Source of the DNA: Nautilus pompilius
Lineage: Eukaryota; Mollusca; Cephalopoda; Nautilida; Nautilidae
Direction: 5' to 3'
DNA: 64,000 nt
Assembly: GCA_018389105.1 (NCBI GenBank)
Contig: JACATO010001463.1
Coordinates: 38,501-102,500, forward strand
Numbering within the stretch: the stretch's first letter is position 1; each line of letters begins with the position of its first letter. The notes beneath the pieces were generated by a model. It was not told the origin of the DNA. It did not search any database and worked only from the letters and a program-made list of their open reading frames with translations. Shown in pieces: positions 36,001-46,554 of this stretch. Position numbers and translations under genes: made by a program.

Positions 36001-38163
36001 AGTAAAGTGATTTAAATTGAATAGAACATAAGATAGTAAATGATAGTAGTATTAAACTTCCATTAAGATACCCTAAGGTGACAGTTCAGTGGTAATTACA
36101 ATGAAGCTAGATTTATCAGTCTAGTGCTTGCAATAACAGCTGTGCTTTTTTTTCTATTTAAATTGTCCTCTGGGAATATTTTTTTTTTATCTGAATACAT
36201 CAGCAGTAATTAGGATCACTATTTGACAAAAACAAAATAATAGAAATTAATTAGAATGAGGCAGCTAGTATTAACTGTTCAGACTAAAGAAATGGTTAAC
36301 ATGTCAAGTGGTAAATGGCCCAGGTCATGATTTCACTGGCTTCTTGTACTCTGTTCTTTACTGTTCTGATTAGGTAAAGATGCAGAGAGCAACACAAAAT
36401 ATAGTACATTGCATTGGGAGTTAATCCTCCACTGAATGAAGCAGATGCAAAGGCTGACTGTGTATGTACTATTCTCTGAAACTTGCAGTATGGAATATAA
36501 TTTATCCAGCTCACATAGATACATATCCCTCGATGTGTGCATTCAGCTTAATGGATTATCATTTCTTTAACATGGAGTCATATAATATTCAGTTTTTATA
36601 CTCATTCAGCTATCAGATAAATCCTATTTTTCACTATGAAAATGTAGAGAGAGAAAAAACAACAACACAGTAAACATGGCTTAGAGCAAAAACAAACTTA
36701 GCTTTAATCAGAACAAGTCCACTGTTTTCAAATCACAAAGATGAAGTCAAGGGGTAGAGAGAATTAATTTTCTAACGAAAAGCTCCCCAAATTAAAAGTT
36801 ACAAAAATAGAACTTGAAATTCAACCAATGCTGGCAAAATATACAAGAAATGTTTGTCAAATTTAAGATTAAGTTTTTCAAAAGATGTTCTGATACATAA
36901 GACAAAGATAGTTCACCGACGTACGACCATCTTTTTCCCCAGCAGCAGCAGGAAAGAAAATAGGTCCAAAATGTGAGACTGCTAAGTAGAGTCACCAAGT
37001 CTGAATTGGCAATGCCAGTGATATTATTGTATTACAAAAAAATGAAAGGAATGACTCCTAGCAAGGTTTATAGAGGTCTACTGAGGTCAGAGAAGGTTGC
37101 CATCGTGTGTGGAAGAGTGCAAACAACAAAGTATTGGTGAAAATAATTCTTTGAATGTGTTAGCTTTAAATTAATTATGTGATATGTAGGCACATTCTAT
37201 TTCTTCAATCCAGTATCATTTTTTTCCAAAACATTACTTGTTCACACAAATGGTGACAATTGATGAGTCTTGAAGAGAAATGGAATGCATTAAATGTATA
37301 ATGGTTGTATACAGTGTAACAGCTAATCATGTACACTTTTACTGCTGAAAGATTACATTTGCCAAAAACTGGGAATCAACTGTCACCTCTATCCAATAAA
37401 GAAGAATCAAGCTTGATTAAAGGCTAACCTGTGGAAAACCAAGAAAAAAATTTAAATAGGAAACAAGTAAATGTATTATATTCAGATTAAGCGATAGTCC
37501 ATTGCAGACTACTTGAACACCTTCATTGTTGCCAGAAAGGAAACTGACCCTTCAACAAGCATTGGAGCCAGCAGGACGATCTAATATATGGTCAGCTAAA
37601 TCCTGAAGATTTCTGCAACACAACAGGACAATCTAATACATGGTCAGCTAAATTCTGAAGATTTCTGCGACACAACCAGCCAGCAGGACGATCTAATACA
37701 TGGTCAGCTAAATCCTGAAGATTTCTGCAACACAACAGGACGATCTAATACATGGTCAGCTAAATCCTGAAGAATTCTGCGACACAACAGGACGATCTAA
37801 TACATGGTCAGCTAAATTCTGAAGATTTCTGCGACACAACCAGCCAACAGGATGTAAGCAGCTTTGTTCTGAGGAAATTGTATCAAACAAATAGAAACTA
37901 CATTTCACCAGAAGAAGGGCTGTAAGTCTCCTTACATGTAGAAATGACCTAATCGTTTCCTTAATTATACTTAGAAAGAAAAATATTTAAAGAATTTTAA
38001 TGATGCAAGCATCCAAAACCTGATATCGTAAAACTTTTATCAATTTTACAAATCTCTGCATTTCATTGAAACATGACAGGATTGTCTTTACAAGATTACA
38101 TCTGCTATAGCTTCAGAGATATGAACACAAACTCTCAAATTCCATGAACAGTGATTCCTAAGC
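36001..38163 (-). other. Downstream/3' UTR region of gene 2
   Basis: AT-rich, without supported coding sequence. The five-unit minisatellite at 37572-37860 is the only clear structure. The 3' end of the gene 2 transcript (minus strand) cannot be placed from sequence alone. Confidence 0.5.
37572..37860. repeat. Minisatellite, five units of about 52-60 bp
   Basis: Five near-identical units start at about 37572, 37626, 37686, 37738 and 37790. Each holds GATCTAATACATGGTCAGCT (first unit TATATGG) followed by AAATCCTGAAGATTTCTGC. Units with CAACACAA and GACACAACCAGCC ends alternate, giving two length classes. It lies just downstream of the gene 2 stop codon on the gene 2 strand, so it may fall in its 3' UTR. 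Confidence 0.9.
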
Positions 38164-38678
38164 TTAAAAATGGATACCATTAGTAATGGCTCCAAAACAG
38201 TCATTTGTTCCAGAGACTTGCTGACAGCATTCATGACAATATCCATTTGACCTAGGATTGCCATAGTTATGGCAACTTACATTTACACACTTCATACATT
38301 TCCTTGAAGACTCCAACTTTCCCATTAGGTTAGAAAAGCTCTGTTCTTCTGAAGTTTTAAGAGCTGCTGTGCTGGAGACTTGCTTTTCACTTTCTCTCAG
38401 GCTAAGAGAAATACCATACTCTGCATAACATGAAGGGCACAAACCATTATAAAATTGGTCACCAACCTGCTGGCATCCTTTCTTACAGAGCATTGTCTCC
38501 TGTTTGTTGAAACACTGGGTGCAAAGATTGCTGAAATTTGGATCACCATATCGTTTACAACCTTCTTTAAGGCATAACCTTCCTTTTCCAACAGGTGTAT
38601 TTGTGCACTTTTGAATAAGTGATGCATACATCTGAGCACCAAGTGGAGCTGCATGATGGATACTTTTTGACTTTGCAT
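38164..38678 (-). CDS. TNFAIP3-like: Gene 2 last coding exon (zinc fingers 8-10, stop)
   Basis: Acceptor TTATTTCAG on the minus strand; stop TAA at 38164-38166. It encodes fingers CLKEGCKRYGD...CTQCF, CKKGCQQVGD...CPSCY and CVNVSCHNYGN...CHECC. The last one, 15-20 residues from the C terminus, resembles the terminal finger of A20 (ZnF7), which binds linear ubiquitin in mammals. Retention of that binding is inference. Confidence 0.92.
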
Positions 38679-41600
38679 CTGAAATAAAATGTACAACTTA
38701 AAAAAATTAAATTTTCAGTAAAAATTTGCAAGTCCTACAAATCTAGAATGCTTCAGTTTGTTTTAATTTCACATGTATACATCTGATGTATGCTATTATT
38801 ACTGCTTTTTCAAAATTAAAAACATAAGCTTTATTGACAGAGATGGGAACAATTCTTGTATGTTAAACAGGGGTGCAGAAAGAAAATCTGTTCTTGTATT
38901 TAAAGATTGGTTCAATTCTACGTCATTGTCCAACAGAGCCAACACTACACAAGTGGCCCCGGATGGACAAAACAAATGTTCAGAGTTCCCAAAGCAGCCT
39001 GACATGTTGCAAGAATGGTCATAACCAAGAACATTTATTGCTATTATTAAAACTAAGAACATTCAAATGAAACCAAACTAATATGCCATTGTTGTAATGG
39101 TATCCGAGCTCATCTTCATTTGAACCACCCAAGTACATATTTCATTCCTTTGTGAATAACTAAACTTGTTTTAACAGATATGTTAGAAGTGAGAGAGAAC
39201 TCTCGCCTACTGTTTATCTGACCCACTGCTAAAGGTGCTCAAACGCTGTCTGTCAAGTTTGTTCTTTATGAGGAATCCAATACAAATCATGTGGACAAGG
39301 TTTCCTGTTTTGAAAAGCAAGTTATTTGCATGCAAAGTTTTGTTAAATAATATTTCTGAATTACTGTTTATAGCCACTAACCACATATATATATATATAT
39401 TATATGCTGTGAGTACCTTTAATTCGATTGAGGTTTTGCATTTTGAAGCATCTGGAACAGTAGCCATCAAATTCTCCTGAGCCATGGAATTCACAGTTTG
39501 GTGTTTTGCATGCAGGAAGGCATTTGCCTCCTGTAAAGGAGAGGGAGAGACAGAAATAACAAAACTAAAAATCATTTCAGACTACTAATAAAAGTTTAGA
39601 GTAATTACAAATTTCCTATACAGCAAGAAATAACCCAACTTCTGACGGCTAAAACTAAACGATTTGCTAAATGCTTACATCCTTGCTAGAATCATCAAGA
39701 AAACAAAACATTGGATGATATCACCTGTAACAGTACATTACTGAAGACAGTAGACTCGAGTATGCCCATATATTTTTTATGTATTGATCCTAACAGAATC
39801 ATCGAATAAATATATATGGGTGTACTTAAAAGGGCTAAAAAAACAAACAAACATTCATATTTAGAATTACCAGAACAAAAAGTTATTAAAAAATGCACAC
39901 AACTAGAAAGTTTTTCAATGTTCAAAGAATCTAATTTAAGAGATGTTATAAATATATAGTTTAATCGATGACAATTTTTTTCATTAATTAAAAATCTTAC
40001 AGTCAGCTGAAATAATTCAAAGTGAGCAGTTGTAAGCTCCACACACATGACTGAGGGAGAACTAAGACAAGGCAACCCACTCAAGAACAATTCTGTACAC
40101 TTACCAACTTCTTTACTCTTAGCTTCCATCAAAATCTGGAAGCAGTGGTCACAGAGTTTGTTTGCCGCTACTGTTCTGTGCTCGCAGAACGGAGTCACAC
40201 ATTTATTTGCGCCGGTGTTGCTCTCCTTGGGCGTCATGGATTCTATGAGTTGGTTCTGCTGATAGCACTGCTCACACAAAGCCAGTTCATTTCTGCCTGC
40301 TGGAAATGAGCAGTTTTCAGTGGAACATTTGCTGGCACTCTCCAGTGGCCTTTTTAATTTGTTCGCATGATAACATTCACGGCACATGTTGTAGGAATTG
40401 TTTTCTCGGAGCTGCAAGCAACCCGGCTCCGCACAAAAGGCTTTGGCAGACTTTGCATTTGCCGCCACTGCTCTGGGTGGTTGCAACTTGGCACTTGACC
40501 ACACAGATTTCTGTTGGTGTATGCCGACAAAACACTTTGGACAGAGGTTGTTTTGGTGCAGATTACCATTTTCTTGACAGCCAGGAGCAATGCATTTCGT
40601 TTGAGGAAAAGCAGAGAAACCAACAGTCCCACTTCCAAGCCCCATTGAGAAAAAGCAAACTTTGCAAAAATTCTCATGGGTAGCTTGCATCTGATGGCAA
40701 TTCTGACAGAACAGTGGCTTACTGAAACTCACTTCATTTACACCTGGAATTCTGACAGGAGATTGCTTTCCATTTTGGAGCATTTGAAATTTTTCCATTG
40801 GCAGTGCCATAGAAGGAAACGGAGCTGATGGCATATTCTTTGAATTGGATATTTTAGCATTTGCTTCAGAATCAAGGATGGTGAACTCTTTGAAGCAACT
40901 TGAGCACATGTTTGCAGTTGCAGGGGCTCCAAACATACCACACTCCTTGATACATTTCATACCTGAAAAATTCCTCTCACCTTCTCTCAATATGTGCATG
41001 GTTTCGAAATGAGCCTCAGGAAAAGCATTAAATTTACCCGGAGATGAAATTGCAGCAATTTGTTTAGCTTCATGATTCTCATCAAACAAATCCATAATGA
41101 CATTCAGATGATCTGGGAGTGTTTTAGCCTGCAACATAGCAGAAGAGACATTGCGTACAGTATCAGTGCCTGTCTGCACCAGTTCTGTAAGCTTCAGGTA
41201 TTTTCTCAAAATGTTTCCAATGTTATCTTCTTCATGCTGGAGGAGAAAATGAACTTCAAAAAAGGATTTGTCATAGTGTTCAAGTGGAATAGCAGGAAGA
41301 GAACTGACAGCCATTCCAGGAGTCTGCTGTGTGCCATTTAAAGTGATCAAAGGGCAAAAGTGATTCATGTGAAAGCTTAGTAGAATGGGGCTTTTCACAC
41401 ATTTGTCATGACTCCAGAACAGTGGCAGGTAGATTCCCCCTATTGTATCCACCTGAATGCTTTCCCCTGCTAACGTCCTTGCCTTTGGATCAGCAACAAT
41501 TATTATGGGTCTCCGTAAAATATTGGAGAGTGCAAACACGTGAATGTTTTCAAGATTGCTGTAAGCTAGTGCCCCGGATCTAGTTGGTGTGTCAGTGGCA

Positions 41601-43119
41601 ATTTCCAGGAGATTTTCCCACTCTCTTTGCCATTCCTGTTAATAATAAAAAAACAACAGAGACATGCGTATTTAACAGGCTTTCTTAGTTAGAATTTATC
41701 AGAAATATTTCTCAATTTATTTAAAATAATCTAATGAAAAACCAACCAACTTTATGTTGCATCATCGTGATGAAATTGCTTAGTAAATTTAAAAAAAAAA
41801 AAAAATCTTTTTTTTAGATTTAATAAATATCAGAGGGGATTAACAGAACATCTGGTAAAACCGAAGAATGCATTAGACCTTGGAAATCTATTCTCTTCCA
41901 TGAAGCACGGCACTGAATTCCTCTCTTTTTTTTTCTTTTCTTTCTCTTTGGAGAAAGAACCAACTTTATTTTTTAAAAAAGCTGTACATTTTCATATTGT
42001 CTTTTTTTGGTTTGCTAAACATATACCATCAACTACAATCTACAGCAAAAAAAAGTGCAAATTAGAAATAGCAGTAAAAAATATTTCAGCTGTGATCCTT
42101 TTTCACGTTACCAATGATAATTTTAAAAAATTGGTTTGCTTGTTCACCAGATCTAATGTGCGTGCCTGATATATATATTGCCAAGCATGCTTATACTGCT
42201 GTTTCAGAAGCCATACGCCAAAATACTTACACTTGTTGTCAAGTACTCTTCAACTTCTCCATTCAGGTTAGATCCTGAACGAAGTTTCTGCATTAGATAT
42301 CTCTTTTGAAAACACTGATCAGGGTCATTGACCAAGGACACATACAGAAGACGACGCAAAAAAGTATTGTTGTCTCTTATACCCCACATAAACAATGACA
42401 CCGAATGGCAGAGACAGTTACCGTCTCCTGGAAAAGAAAGTAAATGCATATTATTTATCCTTTAAATTAGAGAATTTGTTTTCTTTTAATCAACAGAATT
42501 ATTCTAGAACTAAGAATATGTGAAACTAATACAAGTCAGTATCGTATGAAATTTAATTATATTAATCTAAATAATTTAACAGTGTGAGTCAAAAAATCAT
42601 TACATTTTGGGCATGACTATTAAAAATTGATTAGCCTATTTATTATATATTATTTGACAATCTACATTAGCATTAATAGTAGTATTAATTTATATTTTAG
42701 AAATTACAAGCCTTCAGTTAAGTTTACAAGAACATAGCAAAAAAAAAGAACCAAACTACAGACTCTATTTGAATGTTACAAGCAACTTCTTTTTTTGATT
42801 AGATTCTTCACGTATAAAAATTAGGAGAACAAACTTTCTACGTTACCAAGTGTCTTTAAAGGTAATTGCTGTCTTGCAGTTCGACACCAGTTTAAGACTC
42901 TGGACTGTTCCAAGTCTGTTTTGGTATCGGTGTCAGCAAACTCTCTCATCAGATACTCTCTCTGCTCCTTCTGAATTGATGGGAATTCAACCGAATACTT
43001 GGAAAGGTTTTTGAAGTGAATGGGCTGTCCTTTGCCTTCCACATGGTATTCAACATCTTGCATCACCGCCTCTATCAAGGCGACTACCTTTGAGGAATTC
43101 ATGTTCTCAGATGTGGATA
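38164..43119 (-). CDS. TNFAIP3-like: Gene 2: A20/TNFAIP3-like OTU deubiquitinase with A20 zinc fingers (whole locus)
   Basis: Five minus-strand coding exons join in frame into 870 codons plus stop: 43102-42847, 42427-42231, 41635-40105, 39530-39417 and 38678-38164, all GT-AG. Residues 1 to about 335 are an A20-type OTU domain: LNWCR, GDGNCLCHSV, NILRRPIIIVADP, GGIYLPLFW and NHFCPL. The triad D57-C90-H243 has gaps of 33 and 153 residues, identical to D70-C103-H256 of vertebrate A20. From residue 379 on there are ten A20-type finger-like units (C-x2-4-C...C-x2-C). In vertebrates A20 removes and attaches ubiquitin on RIPK1 and TRAF proteins and restrains NF-kappaB in the cytoplasm; the same feedback role is inferred here. 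It is longer than the 790-residue human protein, mostly through extra fingers. It is not Cezanne/OTUD7, which has a single A20 finger. Confidence 0.93.
38679..39416. other. Gene 2 intron 4
   Basis: 738-bp intron, AT-rich, with a short TA microsatellite near 39385-39402. Nothing else recognised. Confidence 0.8.
39417..39530 (-). CDS. TNFAIP3-like: Gene 2 coding exon 4 (zinc finger 7)
   Basis: A 114-bp exon between CTTTACAG and GTACTC on the minus strand. In the frame set by exon 3 it reads KCLPACKTPNCEFHGSGEF then GYCSRCFKMQ, a complete A20-type finger. It is not visible in the longest open frame of this stretch; phase continuity and the finger motif identify it. Confidence 0.9.
39531..40104. 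other. Gene 2 intron 3
   Basis: 574-bp intron lying inside a long minus-strand open frame that reads through by chance. Nothing recognised. Confidence 0.8.
40105..41635 (-). CDS. TNFAIP3-like: Gene 2 coding exon 3 (rest of OTU, zinc fingers 1-6)
   Basis: Acceptor TTATTAACAG, donor GTAAGTG on the minus strand. It starts EWQREWENLLEIA and carries IHVFALSNILRRPIIIVADP and FHMNHFCPL with catalytic H243. Fingers begin at residues about 379 (CIKECGMFG), 461 (degenerate CQNCHQM), 499 (CIAPGCQENG), 552 (CAEPGCLQL), 588 (CSTENCSFP) and 630 (CVTPFCEHR). The open frame continues past the donor to 39695 only by chance; the next exon is in a different register. Confidence 0.92.
41636..42230. other. Gene 2 intron 2
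   Basis: 595-bp AT-rich intron. Nothing recognised. Confidence 0.8.
42231..42427 (-). CDS. TNFAIP3-like: Gene 2 coding exon 2 (OTU catalytic cysteine)
   Basis: Acceptor TTTTCCAG and donor GTAAGT on the minus strand. The exon completes the GDGNC motif with C90 as the OTU nucleophile, followed by HSVSLFMWG and FLRRLLYVSL, matching the A20 helix after the catalytic loop. It ends in phase 0. Confidence 0.92.
42428..42846. other. Gene 2 intron 1 (between the first two coding exons)
   Basis: 419-bp AT-rich intron with GTAACG donor and TTTTCCAG acceptor. Nothing recognised. Confidence 0.8.
42847..43119 (-). CDS. TNFAIP3-like: Gene 2 exon with start codon (coding 43102-42847)
   Basis: On the minus strand an acceptor CATTGGCAG precedes the exon. 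ATG at 43102 starts MNSSKVVALIEAV. It encodes 85 residues plus one base, including IHFKNLSKYSVEF, VLNWCR and LPLKTLG, which align with the A20 start (IHHFK..., LNWCREVRKL, LKT). D57 lies here. The frame stays open upstream of this ATG, so a slightly longer N terminus through an upstream exon is not excluded. The donor is GTAACG. Confidence 0.85.
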
Positions 43120-44370
43120 CTGCCAATGATGTAGAAATGTCAACAAATTGATAGACACAAAAAAAAACCCACTTAATCAACGAAAATAAACTACAGGAAC
43201 TTGAACAGGTGAGGAAAAAAAAAAAAAAAAATCTTTTCTCCAGACCAAATGGTGGGGATTCGCTATCACTCGGCCTGAGAACGTTTTACCTGTCTCAGGT
43301 AGTAACATTAATCAAGCCCCGAGACGGGGAGCATATCGAAATTAGGGACGTTAACGAACAACACCTGGACACGGGGTGGGTGGGGGTAGCCCCAGAAACG
43401 ACACGTTCAGTAGGTTAATAGGTGGGCTCTGGCTGTCTGGTCGGGTAGCAAACCGCGGGGGTTTGCGCGAGACATCAGTCGACGGATCATTGACCTTTGA
43501 CCCCTCGATGAAAGCAGATAAAGGTGTGTAACCGTCATCCATCGCATCAGCAGCAGTAATAATACATCACTGTTGCTATTATTGGTCGGTGTTGTAATAG
43601 TGAAATAAGAGGGGATACTGAACAGGAAGAGAAGCAGAGCGACCGCCATCATCAGCCCCGACGACTACAGGGAGGGAGGGGATGGAGGTGGTTCCCTCAT
43701 CCCCCGGTCCTTGTGCGTACCAGGGGTCGGCGGGGAAACTAGGGACCGGGCTGATTTATTCCAGGTGAGAGAGAGAGAGAGAGAGGGGGGGGGGGCGGGG
43801 CGCCATGTTTTCGACAGATGAAAACCCCAGACCAGAGGAGGAGAGAGGAGGGAGAGGAGGAGGATGGGGAACGATGGGGGTGACAGTGTCGGAGGGCTGA
43901 ATAGAAAGAGGTCGGGAGACAGCCCCCCTCCCCCTCCCACCTGCTGGTGAGCCGGATGTTCTACCTTACCTGTCTCTGGGCCGGACGACGATACTCAGCG
44001 ACGAATTCGCGGGAGTTCGGAGACGAGGAGCTAATATTAGTAACAGCGGAATTCCCCCCACCGAGGCGGCGTCGTCGTCGTCAGAGGTTCGTGAACCTCC
44101 GGGAAACTCCGGGAAACTCCGTGGTGGGTGGCAGCGGTGGCGGTGAACACCGGTTGGGATGGGCATTCCCTTCCTCAGCTTCAAGTAGCTCGTGTGCGTG
44201 CGTGTGTGTGTGTGTGTGCTTCGACGACGACGGCCGGAACCGACACGGCTCGCGAATGTTTCGGGGCCCCTCCCCCCCCCCGAGGTGCGGCCGCCGGCAG
44301 TGGCACGGACACGGTGCTGACCCGGATTTGTCCCGGGTCATAATAAGGTACCGCGTGCGAATCCTCTTCT
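43120..44370 (-). promoter_or_regulatory. Probable 5' UTR intron, first exon and CpG-rich promoter of gene 2
   Basis: CpG content rises abruptly from about 43.25 kb. A strong minus-strand donor CAG|GTAAGG sits at 43969/43970, and a second, weaker one, CAG|GTAAAA, near 43290. Either could end a noncoding first exon spliced to the acceptor at 43120. A GA run and poly-G (about 43768-43797) and a GT run (about 44202-44218) are included. No TATA box was identified. The exact start site is unresolved. Confidence 0.5.
44048..44170. promoter_or_regulatory. Cluster of NF-kappaB (kappa-B) consensus sites
   Basis: GGAATTCCCC (44048-44057; GGGGAATTCC on the minus strand), then GGGAAACTCC twice in direct tandem (44101-44110 and 44111-44120). 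All three fit GGGRNNYYCC. GGGCATTCCC at 44161-44170 is a one-mismatch relative. They lie about 0.95-1.07 kb upstream of the gene 2 start codon and just upstream of the best first-exon donor. Confidence 0.6.
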
Positions 44371-44373
44371 GAA

Positions 44374-44436
44374 GTCTGTTGTTGTTGTTGTTGTCCTTTT
44401 AAATAATACCTCTGGTGAACAACAACAACAACAGAC
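44374..44436. repeat. Inverted repeat of GTT/AAC units (hairpin)
   Basis: GTCTGTTGTTGTTGTTGT (44374-44391) and ACAACAACAACAACAGAC (44419-44436) are exact complements. Pairing continues imperfectly outside through CTGAA/CTCAG. The opposed microsatellites look like an inverted duplication rather than chance. Confidence 0.75.
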
Positions 44437-44760
44437 CTCAGGTGGGCCCGATCGGACGATTGTTCTTGTTTTTTTTATTCTCCTTGTTACGGTTTCTTAT
44501 GATGGATTAATCTTTTAAGGTGGCAGGGCGACGCGATTTTGTTGCTTTGTAGGGAGTTGGCTTAGATGTATTGGACAGGTAAGTACAACAACAATGAAAG
44601 GGCGCTTTAATTAGTTAAAGCCCACGTTGAGGTTGGTTGATCAAACAAGCGGAATCTAATTCGTGTGTCAAGGTAAAATATAGTTGAAGCGGAATTAAGC
44701 TAACACATGACTAAGAAAAGCTATATATATATATAAATGAGTCAGTTACTGTTCTGGGAT

Positions 44761-44796
<36 letters not shown>

Positions 44797-45127
44797 TAAT
44801 AATAATAATAGAAACAGATTACAGTCTGTTTATTTTGTGAAGATCTAGTGACCTGTTAGTTTGTTCTTTTTGAGTTAATATATGAAAACAATGCAATATA
44901 AGAAATGATTATATGCCAACATTCTTCTTTCCAATCAGACAATGCCTACAGTGTAACTTAGAACTTCTGTTTTCATTAACATCGCTCGACTACTTTGATT
45001 GGGTTCACGTGTGATAACACCTATAACACACCTGATATTACCTACCTTATTAGACGGATGTTTTCTAAATTGCCTACCCATTGCCGAGATGGGTGAATAA
45101 CTTCGTCCAATTTTTATAATTCGTGTA
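44437..45127. other. Intergenic AT-rich DNA with (AAT)n microsatellite
   Basis: Contains (AAT)n at about 44766-44810 with one interruption. No gene seen. Confidence 0.75.
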
Positions 45128-45403
45128 TACAGGTGCATCTCAAAAAAATTAGAATATGTGGAAGAGTTAATTTTTTTCCGTAATTTAATTCAAACAGTGG
45201 AACTTTCATATATCCTAGATTCATTACGCACAAAGTGAAATATTTCAAGCCTTTTTTTGTTTTAATTTTGATGATTACGGCTCACAGCTCATGAAAATAA
45301 AAAATCCACTATCTCAAAATATTAGAATATTTCATAAGATCAATAAAAAAAGATCTATAATATAGAAATGTCGAACTTCTGAAAAGTATGTTCATTTATG
45401 CAC

Positions 45404-46554
45404 TCAATGCATCGTCAGGGCTCCTTTAGCACAAATCACTGCATCAATGCGGCGTGGCATGGAGGCGATCAACCTGTGGCACTGCTGAGGTGCTATGGAA
45501 GCCCAGGTTGCTTTGATAGCCGTCTTCAGCTCATCTGTATTGTTGGGTCTGGTGTGTCTCATCTTCCTCTTGACAATACCCCATAGATTCTCTATGGGGT
45601 TCAGGTCATCTGTATTGTTTGGTCTGGTGTGTCTCATCTTCCTCTTGACAATACCCCATAGATTCTCTATGGGGTTCAGGTCATCTGTATTGTTGGATCT
45701 GGTGTGTCTCATCTTCCTCTTGACAATACCCCATAGATTCTCTATGGGGTTCAGGTCAGGCCAGTTGGCTGGCCAATCAAGCACAGTAATACCATGGTCA
45801 GCAAACCAGCTACTAGTAGTTTTGGCACTGTGGGCAGGTGCCAAGTCCTGCTGGAAAAGGAAATCAGCATCTTCATAAAGCTTGTCAGCAGACTGAAGCA
45901 TGAAGTGCTCTAAAATCTCCTGGTAGACGGCTGCATTGACTTTGGACTCGATAAAACACAGTGGACCAACACCAGCAGATGACATCGCACCCCAAATCAT
46001 CACTGACTGTGGAAACTTCACACTGGACTTCAAGCAACTTGGATTCTGTGCCTCTCCACTCTTCCTCCAGACTGTGGGACCTTGATTTCCAAATGAAATG
46101 CAAAATTTACTTTCATCTGAAAAGAGGACTTTGGACCACTGATCAATGGTCCAGTTCTTTTTCTCCTTAGCCCAGGTAAGACGCTTCTGATGTTGTCTCT
46201 GGTTCAGGAGTGGCTTGACACTAGGAATGTGACACTTGTAGCCCATTTCCTGGACATGTCTGTGCGTGGTGGCTCTTGATGCACTGACTCCAGCCTCAGT
46301 CCACTCCTTGTGAAGCTCCCCCAAGTTCTTGAATCGGCTTTGCTTGACAATTCTCTCAAGGCTGCGGTCATCCCTCTTGCTTGTGCGCCTTTTCCTACCA
46401 CACTTTTCCCTTTCAGTCAACTTTCCATGAATATGCTTTGATACAGCACTCTGCGAACAGCCAGCCCTTTTAGCAATGACCTTCTGTGGCTTACCCTCCT
46501 TGTGGAAGGTGTCAGTGAGTGTCTTTGGACAACTGTCAAGTCAGCAGTCTTCCC
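45404..46554 (-). pseudogene. Tc1 transposase gene, frameshifted and with an internal 75-bp triplication
   Basis: The N terminus MGKTADLTVVQ starts at 46554. One missing base in the CAAAGACA run (about 46522) shifts the frame; the continuation in the other frame reads GKPQKVIAKRAGCSQSAVSK then TEREKCGRKRRTSKRDDRSL, the DNA-binding HTH region. The catalytic part follows: VLFSDESKF (first Asp), FLFQQDLAPAHSA (second Asp) and DLNPIENLWG (Glu). The last motif occurs three times because a 25-residue block ending NNTD is tandemly triplicated. It ends IASMPRRIDAVI...GALTMH. The frameshift and triplication make activity unlikely. Confidence 0.88.
45531..45755. repeat. 75-bp tandem triplication inside the transposase gene
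   Basis: Units begin with TCATCTGTATTGTT at 45531, 45606 and 45681, period exactly 75 bp. They are almost identical (differences such as TTGGGTC, TTTGGTC and TTGGATC). On the minus strand each encodes DLNPIENLWGIVKRKMRHTR then x-NNTD. Confidence 0.95.

Noticed and set aside
35655..36002. 115-codon frame in the CpG-rich block
   Set aside because: No resemblance to any protein family, no splice context, and the DNA matches a dispersed repeat also found near 19.4 kb.
39695..40104. Continuation of the gene 2 exon 3 open frame past the donor
   Set aside because: After the GTAAGTG donor at 40104 the translation loses Cys fingers and becomes low-complexity. The next finger lies in a separate phase-matched exon at 39417-39530.
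43209..44372. Several 60-140-codon frames on both strands in the promoter CpG island
   Set aside because: Expected in GC-rich DNA; no conserved motifs. Better explained as noncoding first exon and promoter of gene 2.
45495..45878. Hydrophobic 127-codon frame with three repeats on the + strand
   Set aside because: Antisense shadow of the 75-bp triplication in the Tc1 transposase gene.
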